Positions 36,040-46,349 of a DNA stretch of 64,000 nucleotides are shown here, one piece after another. The stretch spans positions 289,160 to 353,159 of the forward strand of contig NZ_VCNA01000005.1 in NCBI RefSeq assembly GCF_006170445.1, given 5' to 3'. The notes beneath the pieces were generated by a model that saw only the letters and a program-made list of their open reading frames with translations, did no database searches and was not told the origin of the DNA. The position numbers and the translations under genes are program-made. How positions within the stretch are numbered: position 1 is the first letter of the stretch; each line of letters begins with the position of its first letter. Origin of the DNA: Brevibacillus dissolubilis. GTDB lineage: Bacteria; Bacillota; Bacilli; Brevibacillales; Brevibacillaceae.

Positions 36040-36106
36040 AGTTTCTTCAATCGCGCGATTGCGGCGAAATGAGAAACCAATATTAGAATAAAACTAAATA
36101 AAACAT

Positions 36107-36123
36107 GGTAAAAAAGTATTACC
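36107..36123. repeat. Inverted repeat GGTAA-N7-TTACC
   Basis: Five-base perfect arms 30 bases before the start of the next gene, in its presumed promoter region; possible operator. Confidence 0.3.
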
Positions 36124-36152
36124 TTACAAACACCGTATAAGGAGGGAACATC

Positions 36153-36626
36153 ATGTCACTCGTCTGGCCTGATGAAGTAACAACGATTCGTCCCACTATC
36201 GAAACACCCAAAGAGCGTCCCGCTGACCGCCAAGCCACAGGAACGCTCCTCACAAAAAATGGTGGAAGAAGAAGAAGACGCACCTTGAAACAAGAGGTGA
36301 TCCTCAAGAACATCTCCAAGGTTTCCGTCTCCCAAGACAAGTTATTCGTACACGGAACACTCACCGGCTCCAGCATGTACGCGGTGGTCAATGATAATCA
36401 GAAAGTGATCATCTCCGCGATGAAGCTGAATCAATCCACAGAGCCAGTGCCGGTCACGCTCGAACTCACAGGCGAAACCGAGCTGTTGCTTGCTTTTGTC
36501 AACGAGATTTTGACCCAGACAGAGGAAGAGGGACAGGAACTCTCTCTGAATCGGTTGACCGATGAGCCTTATAATCTAAAGTTAGCGCAGGTACAGGTAG
36601 ATTGGGAAAAAATTCCTACTCACTAA
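36153..36626 (+). CDS. Hypothetical protein
   Basis: A 157-residue protein of unknown family. Residues 1-45 are polar and end in GGRRRRRTLKQE; the remainder (about 48-157) looks like a compact beta-rich domain (VILKNISKVSVSQDKLFVHG, VPVTLELTGETELLLAFVNE). No signal peptide or membrane helix. AAGGAGGG precedes the ATG. The Spo0A-like boxes and an inverted repeat lie upstream, suggesting regulated, perhaps sporulation-phase expression. Single gene with its own terminator. Confidence 0.65.
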   Translation: MSLVWPDEVTTIRPTIETPKERPADRQATGTLLTKNGGRRRRRTLKQEVILKNISKVSVSQDKLFVHGTLTGSSMYAVVNDNQKVIISAMKLNQSTEPVPVTLELTGETELLLAFVNEILTQTEEEGQELSLNRLTDEPYNLKLAQVQVDWEKIPTH

Positions 36627-36632
36627 CATGAC

Positions 36633-36676
36633 GAAGAGATATTCAGTCCAAGAGGGTTGGCTGGTATCTCTTTTTT
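36633..36676 (+). terminator. Terminator after the hypothetical gene
   Basis: AAGAGATA...TATCTCTTTTTT with an inner CAGTCC/GGTTGGCTG top. Confidence 0.8.
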
Positions 36677-36760
36677 GCTATTTGTCCTAGAAGGATTGAC
36701 GCAGGCCCTTGGTTGGGGATACGATTGTCCCAATAGAACCAGAAACAGGGAGATGAGGAA

Positions 36761-38668
36761 ATGAAAATCGGTTTCGCTAAAGCGCTCTCAATTGTCGCGC
36801 TATTCTCACTAGTCGGCTGTTCAACCGTGCCTGCATTTGCCGCTGAAGCACCTGCTGTACCGGAGCAGACTTTTGGCAATTTGTCAGTCAAACAAGCCCT
36901 AACCGCCGAGACCGGCACGACTGTCCAGGTGGAAGACAAGATGGTTGTGATGAAAGACGGCACACCATTGGCTGTCCGGATTTACCGCCCGGAGGCAGAG
37001 GGGAAATATCCGGTTCTGTTTACCCGGACTACCTATAAAAGTGGTGCATTTATCGACCCGCATGGAAAAGGTGATTATGCCGATGTCGGGATGGCCTTTG
37101 CCCAGATGGGGTATGTCGTTGTGGTGCAGGATGTGCGTGGGAAATTCGCTTCCCAAGGGGAGACCGATTATTTGTTCCGCTCCGATAAAGCAGATGGTGA
37201 ACAGACGCTGGAGTGGATCGCGCAGCAGCCGTGGAGCAACCAGAAGATCGGGATGTTTGGCGCTTCCGCACGTGGGATGACACAGAACGTGATGCAAGAT
37301 ACCAAGAATCCGAATCTTCAGGCGATGTTTGTCATAGCGGCACCAGCCCAATATTATGATGAGGTCGTGTTCCAGGGCGGGGCGTTCCGCCAAGAGCTGA
37401 TCCAATCGTGGCTTGCCTCCCAGAACATTTATGATATGGCCAAGAAGTACGGTCCGACCAGTCTGGAATTCCTCACCGCTTCTGCAACCTATCTGAAGCT
37501 GGCGGGCAAAGAGAGCCTGTATTGGTACAACCCGCTGACCGAATTCCCGACACTGGGCAACCAGAGAGGCTCTGAAAAAACCAAAGTGCCGGCTTACTAT
37601 GAAGGGTTCCAGCATGCGGTAAAAGACGGCTTTTTCAAGCATTACGACAACTCGCTGATGTTTAAAAACAGCCACATCCCCACCTACCAAGTGGCAGGCT
37701 GGTATGATATTTTTAGAGAAGGAAATCTCAAGAACTTCGTTGGATTGCAGAAAAAAGGCGGCGAGGGAGCATTCGGCAATCAGAAGCTGCTCGTTGGCCC
37801 TTGGTCGCATATGAATATCGGGGACAGCCCTGAGTTTGCCGGGGATGAAAAGGATCTGACCGCTGAGATGAAGCGCTGGTTTGATTACTGGCTCAAAGGG
37901 GAAGATAACGGAATCATGAAAGAAGCCGCTGTCTCGTACTACACCATGGGCAGCAATGAATGGACAGAAACGGATACATGGCCGATCCGCACCGGGCCGA
38001 AGCGTTATTACTTCCATTCAGGTGATACCGGTACGGCTGAGTCGCTCAATGACGGCTCCCTGTCGCTTGCGAAGCCACGCGGGGAAGAGGCGGATTCTTA
38101 CGTCTACGATCCGAACGACCCGACGCTTACGATCGGTGGGCAGCTGATTTTCCCAGACATCAACATTCAAGGGAAGCGAGATCTGGTTGGTCCAGAAGAC
38201 CAGCGTGAAGCGGAAAAATCCTCACTCACCTATACCGGCGAGAAGCTTACAGATGATCTGACCATCACAGGCGAGGTGTCTGCCGTGGTCTATGCTTCGT
38301 CTGACCGCAAAGACACAGACTTCGTCGTCCGTCTAAGCGACGTGGCTCCAGATGGTACGTCCACGCTGATCACCGACGGAATCCTGCGCGCACGCTTCCA
38401 CCAAGGGCAGCATAAAGAAGTCTTTTTGGAAGACGGAAAAGTGTACAAGTTCACCGTGAAACTGGGGAACACCAGCCATACGTTCAAAAAAGGTCATCAC
38501 ATCCGCGTCGCGGTAGCGAGCAGCAACTTCCCGCGTTTTGACCGCAATACAAATACAGGCAATCCGATTGGCACAGACCGTCCGGAAGATATGCTGATCG
38601 CCAACAACACGGTATATCATGACCAGGCACATGCTTCCTACATCCTGCTCCCTGTGGTGAAGAAATAA
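36761..38668 (+). CDS. CocE/NonD family hydrolase, exported lipoprotein
   Basis: A 635-residue S15/CocE-type serine hydrolase. The N-terminus has a signal with a lipobox-like SLVGC (Cys20), so it may be lipid-anchored; an alternative signal cleavage after AFAA is possible. The catalytic domain has VVQDVRGKFASQGE, the nucleophile motif MFGASARGMTQ (GxSxxG with Ala where Tyr is usual), an Asp in GWYDIFREGNLKNF and a His in VGPWSHMNIG; the C-terminal jelly-roll (LTITGEVSAVVYASSDRKDTDFVVRLSDV) is X-Pro dipeptidyl-peptidase-like. It may cleave peptides or acyl esters outside the cell. Confidence 0.88.
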   Translation: MKIGFAKALSIVALFSLVGCSTVPAFAAEAPAVPEQTFGNLSVKQALTAETGTTVQVEDKMVVMKDGTPLAVRIYRPEAEGKYPVLFTRTTYKSGAFIDPHGKGDYADVGMAFAQMGYVVVVQDVRGKFASQGETDYLFRSDKADGEQTLEWIAQQPWSNQKIGMFGASARGMTQNVMQDTKNPNLQAMFVIAAPAQYYDEVVFQGGAFRQELIQSWLASQNIYDMAKKYGPTSLEFLTASATYLKLAGKESLYWYNPLTEFPTLGNQRGSEKTKVPAYYEGFQHAVKDGFFKHYDNSLMFKNSHIPTYQVAGWYDIFREGNLKNFVGLQKKGGEGAFGNQKLLVGPWSHMNIGDSPEFAGDEKDLTAEMKRWFDYWLKGEDNGIMKEAAVSYYTMGSNEWTETDTWPIRTGPKRYYFHSGDTGTAESLNDGSLSLAKPRGEEADSYVYDPNDPTLTIGGQLIFPDINIQGKRDLVGPEDQREAEKSSLTYTGEKLTDDLTITGEVSAVVYASSDRKDTDFVVRLSDVAPDGTSTLITDGILRARFHQGQHKEVFLEDGKVYKFTVKLGNTSHTFKKGHHIRVAVASSNFPRFDRNTNTGNPIGTDRPEDMLIANNTVYHDQAHASYILLPVVKK

Positions 38669-38707
38669 CAGCTCCAACGAAGCACCAGCAAAGGAGAGTA
38701 TCACACC

Positions 38708-38968
38708 ATGTCTATGTACGACAAAAAAGGCCCATACATCATCCATGAAGAGCCAGGCCCTAAATTCTACTGTATGTGCGGTCTCAGTGATGAGCCACCA
38801 TACTGCAACGGCTCCCACAACGGCAAGGAGACCGGCAAGCGCCCCTATATCGTCAAAGTGGAAGAACCGCGCACCGTCAAAATCTGCGGTTGCGGCAAAT
38901 CGGCTACGATGCCATACTGCGACGGGGCACATGGCAAGTACGAAGCGGCTGAGAAAACAGAAGAGTAG
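38708..38968 (+). CDS. CDGSH iron-sulfur domain protein with two motifs
   Basis: An 86-residue protein with two complete CDGSH-type motifs: CMCGLSDEPPYCNGSH (about 22-37) and CGCGKSATMPYCDGAH (about 59-74). Each should hold a [2Fe-2S] cluster with three Cys and one His ligand, as in mitoNEET. A single-chain double-CDGSH protein mimics the eukaryotic dimer. AAAGGAGAG before the ATG; terminator follows. Physiological partner unknown. Confidence 0.92.
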   Translation: MSMYDKKGPYIIHEEPGPKFYCMCGLSDEPPYCNGSHNGKETGKRPYIVKVEEPRTVKICGCGKSATMPYCDGAHGKYEAAEKTEE

Positions 38969-38974
38969 ACAGAT

Positions 38975-39018
38975 GGCAAAAACCCCTGGTTGTGTATAAC
39001 GCACTCGGGGTTTTTGCG
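38975..39018 (+). terminator. Terminator after the CDGSH gene
   Basis: GGCAAAAACCCC...GGGGTTTTTGC, long stem with a 20-base loop. Confidence 0.85.
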
Positions 39019-39069
39019 TTGTTAATGTCCCAAGTGGTCAGATATAATGGAGCGAAGAGGTGAGGAACG

Positions 39070-39651
39070 ATGAGTATTCCACATCACAGACCGAATCAAC
39101 GGTATACCTATCAAGATTATCTGAGTTGGACGGGAGATACCCGATGGGAGCTTTTTGAGGGAGTTCCTCATAGCATGACCCCTTCCCCATCCACGGTTCA
39201 TCAGCAGATTTCGATGAGCCTGTCATCCGCTTTTTATCAATATCTGAAGGGAAAGACATGCAGCGTGTTTGCAGCACCGTTTGACGTGCGGCTGGTTCAG
39301 GAGGGGGAGTCGGAGGCGAACAGCACTACCGTCGTACAGCCGGATATCACGATCATCTGTGACCCGAATAAACTGGATGCCAAAGGCTGCTTAGGCTCTC
39401 CTGACTTACTCGTAGAGATCCTCTCCCCATCGACGGCCAAGGTGGATCTGATCACGAAGCGCCAACTGTATGAAAAATTCGGGGTGCCCGTTTATTGGAT
39501 CATTGATCCGGTGAATCAGTTTGTCCAAGTTCTCGAAAGGCAAAAAAATGGGTTATATGGCACTCCAACTGTATACTTTGCGCAGGATGATTTGCCCGTG
39601 ACGATCTTCGACGGTTTTATGATTCCGTTACGCGACATCTTTACCACCTGA
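39070..39651 (+). CDS. Uma2 family endonuclease (PD-(D/E)XK fold)
   Basis: A 193-residue protein of the Uma2/DUF820 family. It shows YTYQDYLSWTGDTRWELFEGVPHSM, VQPDITIICDPNKLDAKGCLGSPDLLVEILSPSTAKVDLITKRQLYEKFGVPVYWIIDPVNQFVQV, where Asp in PDI, Glu in VEIL and the following Lys form the PD-(D/E)XK-like active site. These proteins are scattered, often multi-copy, and of unknown role. AGGTGAGG before the ATG. Convergent with the DUF3298 gene. Confidence 0.92.
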   Translation: MSIPHHRPNQRYTYQDYLSWTGDTRWELFEGVPHSMTPSPSTVHQQISMSLSSAFYQYLKGKTCSVFAAPFDVRLVQEGESEANSTTVVQPDITIICDPNKLDAKGCLGSPDLLVEILSPSTAKVDLITKRQLYEKFGVPVYWIIDPVNQFVQVLERQKNGLYGTPTVYFAQDDLPVTIFDGFMIPLRDIFTT

Positions 39652-39666
39652 CCCGCTTTTCACCAA

Positions 39667-39698
39667 CAAAAAAACCTGAGCACCCGTCTCAGGTTTTT
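39667..39698. terminator. Bidirectional terminator between Uma2 and DUF3298 genes
   Basis: AAAAAAACCTGAG pairs with CTCAGGTTTTTT around CACCCGT. Confidence 0.9.
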
Positions 39699-39699
39699 T

Positions 39700-40302
39700 C
39701 TATCTCATCAACCGCATCAGCGGCCCGTTCGGATCGACCAACCCCTTGAACAAGGTGTAGGGAATCACAAAAACCAAAAACCCATACGCATACGGCGTAT
39801 ACTCATACAGTTGAAAATAAATCCCTAACCCATTCGTGGTCAGGTAAAACGGCTGCTCATCTTTTATGCCACCAAAAGGCCTGAGCATCGGCACCTGTTG
39901 CGCTTGGATCTGGCGGCGGATGTAATCATTAATCCGTCCTTTCCAATTGGTATTGGGCGCAAACAGATCAAACAGACTAAACATCCCGCCACCCTGCAAA
40001 TCAAAATTGAGCGAATACTTATGCTGGATGCCATGAGCACCGCCAGAGTAGCTGTCCGTGGTGAACACGATGCTCAGAATCCCACGCTGATTCATCGGGA
40101 TATTGTACGTTCCTTTAAAATAACGCAGGTTCGGGTCCGTCTGCTGCCCAGCGATCATCTCCGCGTATTGCCGGATCGTCTGATTGATGGAACGTTCAGC
40201 ATTTTGATTGGGAAGACCAGTGATGACGGGGTAATGCATCTCAACGGGCGGGCGTTTGATCACATGGTCACTGATTTTGGCGGATAGCCCTGTGTATACC
40301 AA
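39700..40302 (-). CDS. DUF3298/RsiV-like domain protein
   Basis: A 200-residue protein with the DUF3298 pattern: HYPVITGLPNQNAERSINQTI at the start, then TTDSYSGGAHGIQHKYSLNFDLQGGGMFSLFDLF, and a C-terminal FYLTTNGLGIYFQLYEYTPYAYGF. The domain occurs in the anti-sigma factor RsiV and the deacetylase PdaC. No signal peptide or membrane helix is visible here, unusual because relatives are extracytoplasmic. TTG start at 40302 behind AAAGGAGC. Confidence 0.8.
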   Translation of the reverse strand: MVYTGLSAKISDHVIKRPPVEMHYPVITGLPNQNAERSINQTIRQYAEMIAGQQTDPNLRYFKGTYNIPMNQRGILSIVFTTDSYSGGAHGIQHKYSLNFDLQGGGMFSLFDLFAPNTNWKGRINDYIRRQIQAQQVPMLRPFGGIKDEQPFYLTTNGLGIYFQLYEYTPYAYGFLVFVIPYTLFKGLVDPNGPLMRLMR

Positions 40303-40385
40303 GCGTGCCAGCTCCTTTTATAAAAATCATATTTGTCATTAGAATATGATACGAATGAGGTAGGTGCGACAAGAACTTGTCCGCC

Positions 40386-40451
40386 AAAAAAAGAAAGCTT
40401 GTTTCATGGTTTGTGCAATCGGCGCATACGATGAAGCAAGCTTTCTTTTTT
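40386..40451 (+). terminator. Long hairpin between the DUF3298 gene and yqfC
   Basis: AAAAAAGAAAGCTTG-TTTCAT pairs with ATGAAG-CAAGCTTTCTTTTTT (one mismatch), loop of about 24 bases. No gene precedes it on the plus strand; it insulates yqfC from upstream transcription. Confidence 0.75.
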
Positions 40452-40456
40452 ATCCC

Positions 40457-40487
40457 GTCATGTTTGAAGCCCCTATCTGCATAAGGT
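40457..40487 (+). promoter_or_regulatory. Possible sigma-E (mother-cell) promoter of yqfCD
   Basis: GTCATGTT (40457-40464), 15-base spacer, CATAAGGT (40480-40487); resembles the sigma-E consensus GTCATATT-N14/15-CATACAAT. yqfC and yqfD are sigma-E-dependent in B. subtilis. Confidence 0.5.
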
Positions 40488-40510
40488 TATAGAAGAAAGG
40501 GGGCTTACCC

Positions 40511-40792
40511 ATGAAGCGTTGGAGCCGCCGACTGCACCGATTAGCTGTAGGCGTACTTGATCTGCCACAAGATGTGGTGTTAGAAGTCCCGCGTATCACT
40601 ATGATTGGACACTTGCAAATGTACATAGAAAATCACCGAGGGGTGCTAAGCTTCAGTGAAAAAGAACTTCGCCTCTTGTTAACCAAAGGCCAGTTGATCG
40701 TCTCCGGCGAGCAATTGGTGATTCGTGCCATTTTGAAAGAAGAAGTGCTGTTAGAGGGAAGGGTTTCTGGAGTCAAATTCGTGGATCAATAA
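40511..40792 (+). CDS. yqfC: Sporulation protein YqfC
   Basis: A 93-residue protein: basic N-terminus, LDLPQDVVLEVPRITMIGHLQMYIENHRGVLSFSEKELRLLL and a C-terminal strand-rich part. This matches YqfC, a small sporulation-associated protein of unknown mechanism that always precedes yqfD. AAAGGGGG before the ATG. A sigma-E-like promoter lies immediately upstream. Marks the organism as a spore former. Confidence 0.93.
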   Translation: MKRWSRRLHRLAVGVLDLPQDVVLEVPRITMIGHLQMYIENHRGVLSFSEKELRLLLTKGQLIVSGEQLVIRAILKEEVLLEGRVSGVKFVDQ

Positions 40793-40833
40793 CCTAAAAA
40801 GTACAGGGATGAAGGCCAAGGGGGAGACAAGAG

Positions 40834-42060
40834 ATGCGGAATATGCTGAAGGAATGGATCGAGGGACACATCACGGTCACCATCCGGGGGAAGCGCTTCG
40901 AACGGCTGATTAATTTGGCCGTTCGTGAAGGCATCCATATTTGGAATATTGTGCGTGTACAAGAGGAGGTAGGGCGCCTTGATATTCTGATCAGCGACTA
41001 CTTTCGTCTGCGTCCGCTCCTGAGGCAGACAGGCTGTCGCGCCCATGTCGAGCGGCGCGAGGGGCTGCCTTTTTGGCTGATTCGGGTCCGCAACCGGGCG
41101 GGATTTGCCATTGGGATTTTTGCGTTTTTGATTGGATTGTACATGCTCTCCTCGGTGATCTGGAAGGTCGATGTCCAGGGGACGCATATGATCTCCGAAT
41201 ATGAAGTGAAGCAGGCAGCCGAAAAAGTGGGACTCAAGCGCGGCGCCTTCAAGATGAATCTCAAGGAACCGATGGTCATTCAGCGCGAGATGCTGACCCA
41301 TCTGCCGGAAGCCTCCTGGGTCGGAGTGGAGATCGAAGGAACCCGCGCGATCGTGCAGGTGGTGGAAAAAGAGGAGGGCGTCAAAAAACCGGCACAAGGC
41401 CCCAAAAACATTGTTGCCAGGAAGAAGGCCGTCATCCACAGTATTTTCGCCGATTCTGGGAAAACTATGGTTAAGGTCAATCAATTTGTGAACAAAGGAC
41501 AGGTGCTGATCTCTGGTATCATCGGCAACGAAGAGATGCAGCGCACCTCGATGGTCTCTGCGGGAGGCAAGGTAAAAGGGGAGGTCTGGTACGTCTCCAA
41601 CGTATCCGTACCGCTCAAGCAGACCCGCTACATCTACACCGGCGCTTCGGTCAACCATCAATATTTGATCGCAGGTGACTACGCCGTGCATTTGTGGCCT
41701 TTCAAAGCGGAAGTCTATAAGAAAGCAGAAACAAGCGAGCGCCGCATCCAGCCGTCCCTGTTCGGTATTACATCGCCGCTTGGATGGAAGACCGAGACGA
41801 TTCACGAGATGTCCCCGCAGGTGAAGAGTGTGACCCGTGATGAGGCGACTGACACCGCCCGCAAGTTTGCCCAGCAGGATATATTGAAACGGGCGGGTAA
41901 AGATGCGACAATCAAGGAAGAAAAAGTTTTGCACGTGAAAGAAGAGAATGGTAAAGTTACCTTAAGTATTCATTATGCCGTCATCGAGGATATTGCGATG
42001 GAGCAGCCGATTGTCAACATACCTGCGCCAGACAAGCCGGATGCGACTAAATCGAATTGA
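40834..42060 (+). CDS. yqfD: Sporulation protein YqfD
   Basis: A 408-residue membrane protein. An N-terminal cytoplasmic domain (1-88) precedes one membrane helix (FAIGIFAFLIGLYMLSSVIW, about 90-109), then an extracytoplasmic part starting VDVQGTHMISEYEVKQAAEKVGLKRG, which looks like a POTRA/FtsQ-type domain, as in YqfD and its relatives. Needed for sporulation in relatives; biochemical role unknown. GGGGGAG before the ATG. Confidence 0.95.
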   Translation: MRNMLKEWIEGHITVTIRGKRFERLINLAVREGIHIWNIVRVQEEVGRLDILISDYFRLRPLLRQTGCRAHVERREGLPFWLIRVRNRAGFAIGIFAFLIGLYMLSSVIWKVDVQGTHMISEYEVKQAAEKVGLKRGAFKMNLKEPMVIQREMLTHLPEASWVGVEIEGTRAIVQVVEKEEGVKKPAQGPKNIVARKKAVIHSIFADSGKTMVKVNQFVNKGQVLISGIIGNEEMQRTSMVSAGGKVKGEVWYVSNVSVPLKQTRYIYTGASVNHQYLIAGDYAVHLWPFKAEVYKKAETSERRIQPSLFGITSPLGWKTETIHEMSPQVKSVTRDEATDTARKFAQQDILKRAGKDATIKEEKVLHVKEENGKVTLSIHYAVIEDIAMEQPIVNIPAPDKPDATKSN

Positions 42061-42082
42061 ACCGTAAGGAGATGGAAGCCGT

Positions 42083-43072
42083 TTGACAGTAAGAGAGGAA
42101 GTCACCGTCACAATCCAGTTTGCCGACGCATCAGAGGCCTTGCTGCTGTTTGGTCCTCACGATACGTACTTAAAACAGATTGAGCAAAAAACAGATGCAA
42201 GAATCATTACACGTGGTGGCGAGATTGCCATCAGCGGGGATTCAGAAGAAGTGGACCGGATCGCAGGTCTCTTCAACACGTTGCTCTCCTTAATCCGCAG
42301 AGGCATCACCTTGTCTGAGCGCGATGTGTCTTACGCGATGCAGCTCTCCAGAAAGGGAGCAGCAGAAGAACTGCTGCACCTCTACGACGAAGAGGTGGCA
42401 CGCACACACCGCGGTAAATCGATCCGTGCGAAGACGCTCGGGCAACGCCATTACCTCTCGGCTATTAAGCGTAATGATATTGTGTTTGGGATCGGCCCGG
42501 CCGGTACAGGGAAGACCTATCTGGCTGTCGTGATGGCTGTCGGCGCGCTGAAAAACGGCCGCGTCAAACGCATCGTGCTTACCCGTCCCGCTGTAGAAGC
42601 AGGCGAAAACCTCGGCTTTCTGCCAGGTGACTTGCAGGAGAAGGTAGACCCTTACCTGCGTCCGCTCTATGACGCTCTCTACGATATGCTTGGCATGGAA
42701 CAGGTGACCAAGATGATGGAGCGCAACCTAATTGAAGTGGCGCCGCTTGCCTATATGCGCGGACGAACCTTAGAGGATTGCTTTATCATCCTCGACGAAG
42801 CGCAGAACACCACGCCTGAACAGATGAAAATGTTCTTGACACGCCTTGGTTTTGGCTCCAAGATGGTCATTACGGGTGACGTGACACAGGTGGACCTGCC
42901 ACGGGGCAAGCAGTCCGGTCTGCGCGAAGCCAACCGTATTCTCGCCAACATTCCGGATATCCAGTTTATCCACTTCCAAGAATCTGATGTTGTCCGTCAC
43001 AGCCTTGTGCAGAAGATCATCAATGCTTATGCCAAGGAAGAAGGACCAAAAGACGGATCAAATACGAAATAA
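42083..43072 (+). CDS. phoH: PhoH family ATPase
   Basis: A 329-residue PhoH-type protein. An N-terminal KH-like domain (IRRGITLSERDVSYAMQLSR) is followed by the P-loop GIGPAGTGKTYLAV, LTRPAVEAGENLGFLPGDLQEKVDPYLRPLYDALYDML and the Walker B IILDEAQNTTPEQMKMFLTRLG. Likely an RNA-related ATPase acting with YbeY, encoded next. TTG start behind AAGGAGATGG. In B. subtilis yqfF (pgpH) lies between phoH and ybeY; it is absent here. Confidence 0.96.
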   Translation: MTVREEVTVTIQFADASEALLLFGPHDTYLKQIEQKTDARIITRGGEIAISGDSEEVDRIAGLFNTLLSLIRRGITLSERDVSYAMQLSRKGAAEELLHLYDEEVARTHRGKSIRAKTLGQRHYLSAIKRNDIVFGIGPAGTGKTYLAVVMAVGALKNGRVKRIVLTRPAVEAGENLGFLPGDLQEKVDPYLRPLYDALYDMLGMEQVTKMMERNLIEVAPLAYMRGRTLEDCFIILDEAQNTTPEQMKMFLTRLGFGSKMVITGDVTQVDLPRGKQSGLREANRILANIPDIQFIHFQESDVVRHSLVQKIINAYAKEEGPKDGSNTK

Positions 43073-43090
43073 AAGATGAGGGACAAGACA

Positions 43091-43570
43091 TTGCTCACCA
43101 TTGAAATTTTGAACGAACAAAACGAAGCGATCAGTGACGAAGCGCTCGCCCTGATCGAGACTTCTTTGCAAGCAGCAGCCGAAGCGGAAAACGTCAAGGG
43201 CGAGGTGGTCGTCACGCTGGTGGACAATGAGCGCATCCACGAGCTCAACCGCGATTATCGCGGGGTCGACCGCCCGACCGACGTTCTTTCTTTTGCGATG
43301 AATGAAGCAGGCGAAGGGGAAATGGAAATCTTCGTCGCGGAAGAGGATTTCGATGAGTTTCCGAATATGCTCGGCGATATCATCATCTCGATTCCGAAGT
43401 GCAAGGAGCAGGCAGAGGAGTACGGTCACTCGTTTGAACGCGAGCTGGGCTTTCTCACCGTCCACGGCTTTTTGCATCTGATCGGTTATGATCACGGCAC
43501 AGCCGAAGAAGAAAAAGAGATGTTTGGACTGCAAGAAGAGATCCTGCAAAAAATCGGCCTGACCAGGTAG
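43091..43570 (+). CDS. ybeY: rRNA maturation RNase YbeY
   Basis: A 159-residue zinc endoribonuclease for 16S rRNA 3'-end maturation and ribosome quality control. The signature [16 protein letters not shown] supplies the HxxxHxxxxxH zinc ligands; [20 protein letters not shown] and [21 protein letters not shown] are also typical. Two starts are possible: ATG 43076 without a ribosome site, or TTG 43091 with GAGGGA seven bases ahead. The second is preferred and gives a normal N-terminus. Confidence 0.95.
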   Translation: MLTIEILNEQNEAISDEALALIETSLQAAAEAENVKGEVVVTLVDNERIHELNRDYRGVDRPTDVLSFAMNEAGEGEMEIFVAEEDFDEFPNMLGDIIISIPKCKEQAEEYGHSFERELGFLTVHGFLHLIGYDHGTAEEEKEMFGLQEEILQKIGLTR

Positions 43571-43581
43571 GGGAATTTTGC

Positions 43582-43962
43582 TTGAAAGAATGGCAACGTT
43601 TTGTGCGAAGCGTAGGCTATGCCAGCGCGGGAATTGTACATACCTTGAAGACACAGCGAAACATGCAAATCCACGTCGTTGTTGCCATTCTTGCGCTCTT
43701 TTGCGCGTGGTGGCTCCAAATTTCGCGTGGAGATGTTTTGCTGGTCTTTTTTATTGTTACGCTGGTCATGGTGTTAGAAGTGGTGAATACTGCGATAGAA
43801 GCCGTGGTGGATCTGGTTACGGAAGAGTTCCACCCGCTCGCCAAGATTGCCAAGGACTGCGCGGCCGGTGCGGTGCTGATCGCCGCTTTTTCGTCCGTCA
43901 TCATCGGACTGGCTGTTTTCGGACCGCCCCTCCTGGTAAAACTAAAAGCAATCATCGGATGA
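43582..43962 (+). CDS. dgkA: Diacylglycerol/undecaprenol kinase family protein
   Basis: A 126-residue membrane enzyme with three helices. The family motif LEVVNTAIEAVVDLV...HPLAKIAKDCAAGAVLIAAF is complete, with the catalytic Glu in NTAIE and Asp in KD. In Gram-positives this enzyme phosphorylates undecaprenol, recycling the peptidoglycan carrier. TTG start behind GTAGGGG, 11 bases after ybeY. Confidence 0.95.
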   Translation: MKEWQRFVRSVGYASAGIVHTLKTQRNMQIHVVVAILALFCAWWLQISRGDVLLVFFIVTLVMVLEVVNTAIEAVVDLVTEEFHPLAKIAKDCAAGAVLIAAFSSVIIGLAVFGPPLLVKLKAIIG

Positions 43963-43976
43963 AGGAGTGACAGTCG

Positions 43977-45983
<2,007 letters not shown>

Positions 45984-46330
45984 AGGCGGGGGGTTATACG
46001 CAGTCGTGGAGTGGGGGAAGAGCCGGGCATCGGTATCATCCCCCATTGACCATCCGGAAGGATGAAAAGACTGCCCGCTCCGAAAGGAGCATGGGGAACG
46101 GGGCAAAATGTTTCGATCCCCCGATGAGAGGGGACATCTGGGTATTTCAAGAAGTTAGACTATAGCCCCTAAAAGCGTTTCCCCATGCCCCTTTCTCCGC
46201 TGGGTGGGATGGTCAAAAGGGTCTGCTCCCAATGCCCGTCTCCTCCCCAGCCACGCTTGCGTTTGGAAGAAAGGGAATAGTTTGAAAGTATCTCAGGAAG
46301 ATTACAAAAGCTTTCATTCATTCCCTCTCC
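45984..46330 (+). ncRNA. Candidate structured RNA between era and yqzL (unidentified)
   Basis: No plausible gene is present in the 706 bases between era and yqzL. The first half shows RNA-like structure on the plus strand: TGGGGGA (46012-46018) with TCCCCCA (46039-46045); CATCC-GGAA-GGATG (46051-46064) and GCTCC-GAAA-GGAGC (46077-46090), both with GNRA tetraloops that exist only if this strand is transcribed; TCCCC/GGGGA (46117-46134); and a long-range helix GCATGGGGAA (46089-46098) with TTCCCCATGC (46179-46188). It does not match RNase P, SRP, tmRNA or 6S motifs that I know. Boundaries are approximate; it could be a noncoding RNA, a long leader, or a remnant of a mobile element. Confidence 0.45.
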
Positions 46331-46349
46331 CACTATCTTGGTTGGCCTA

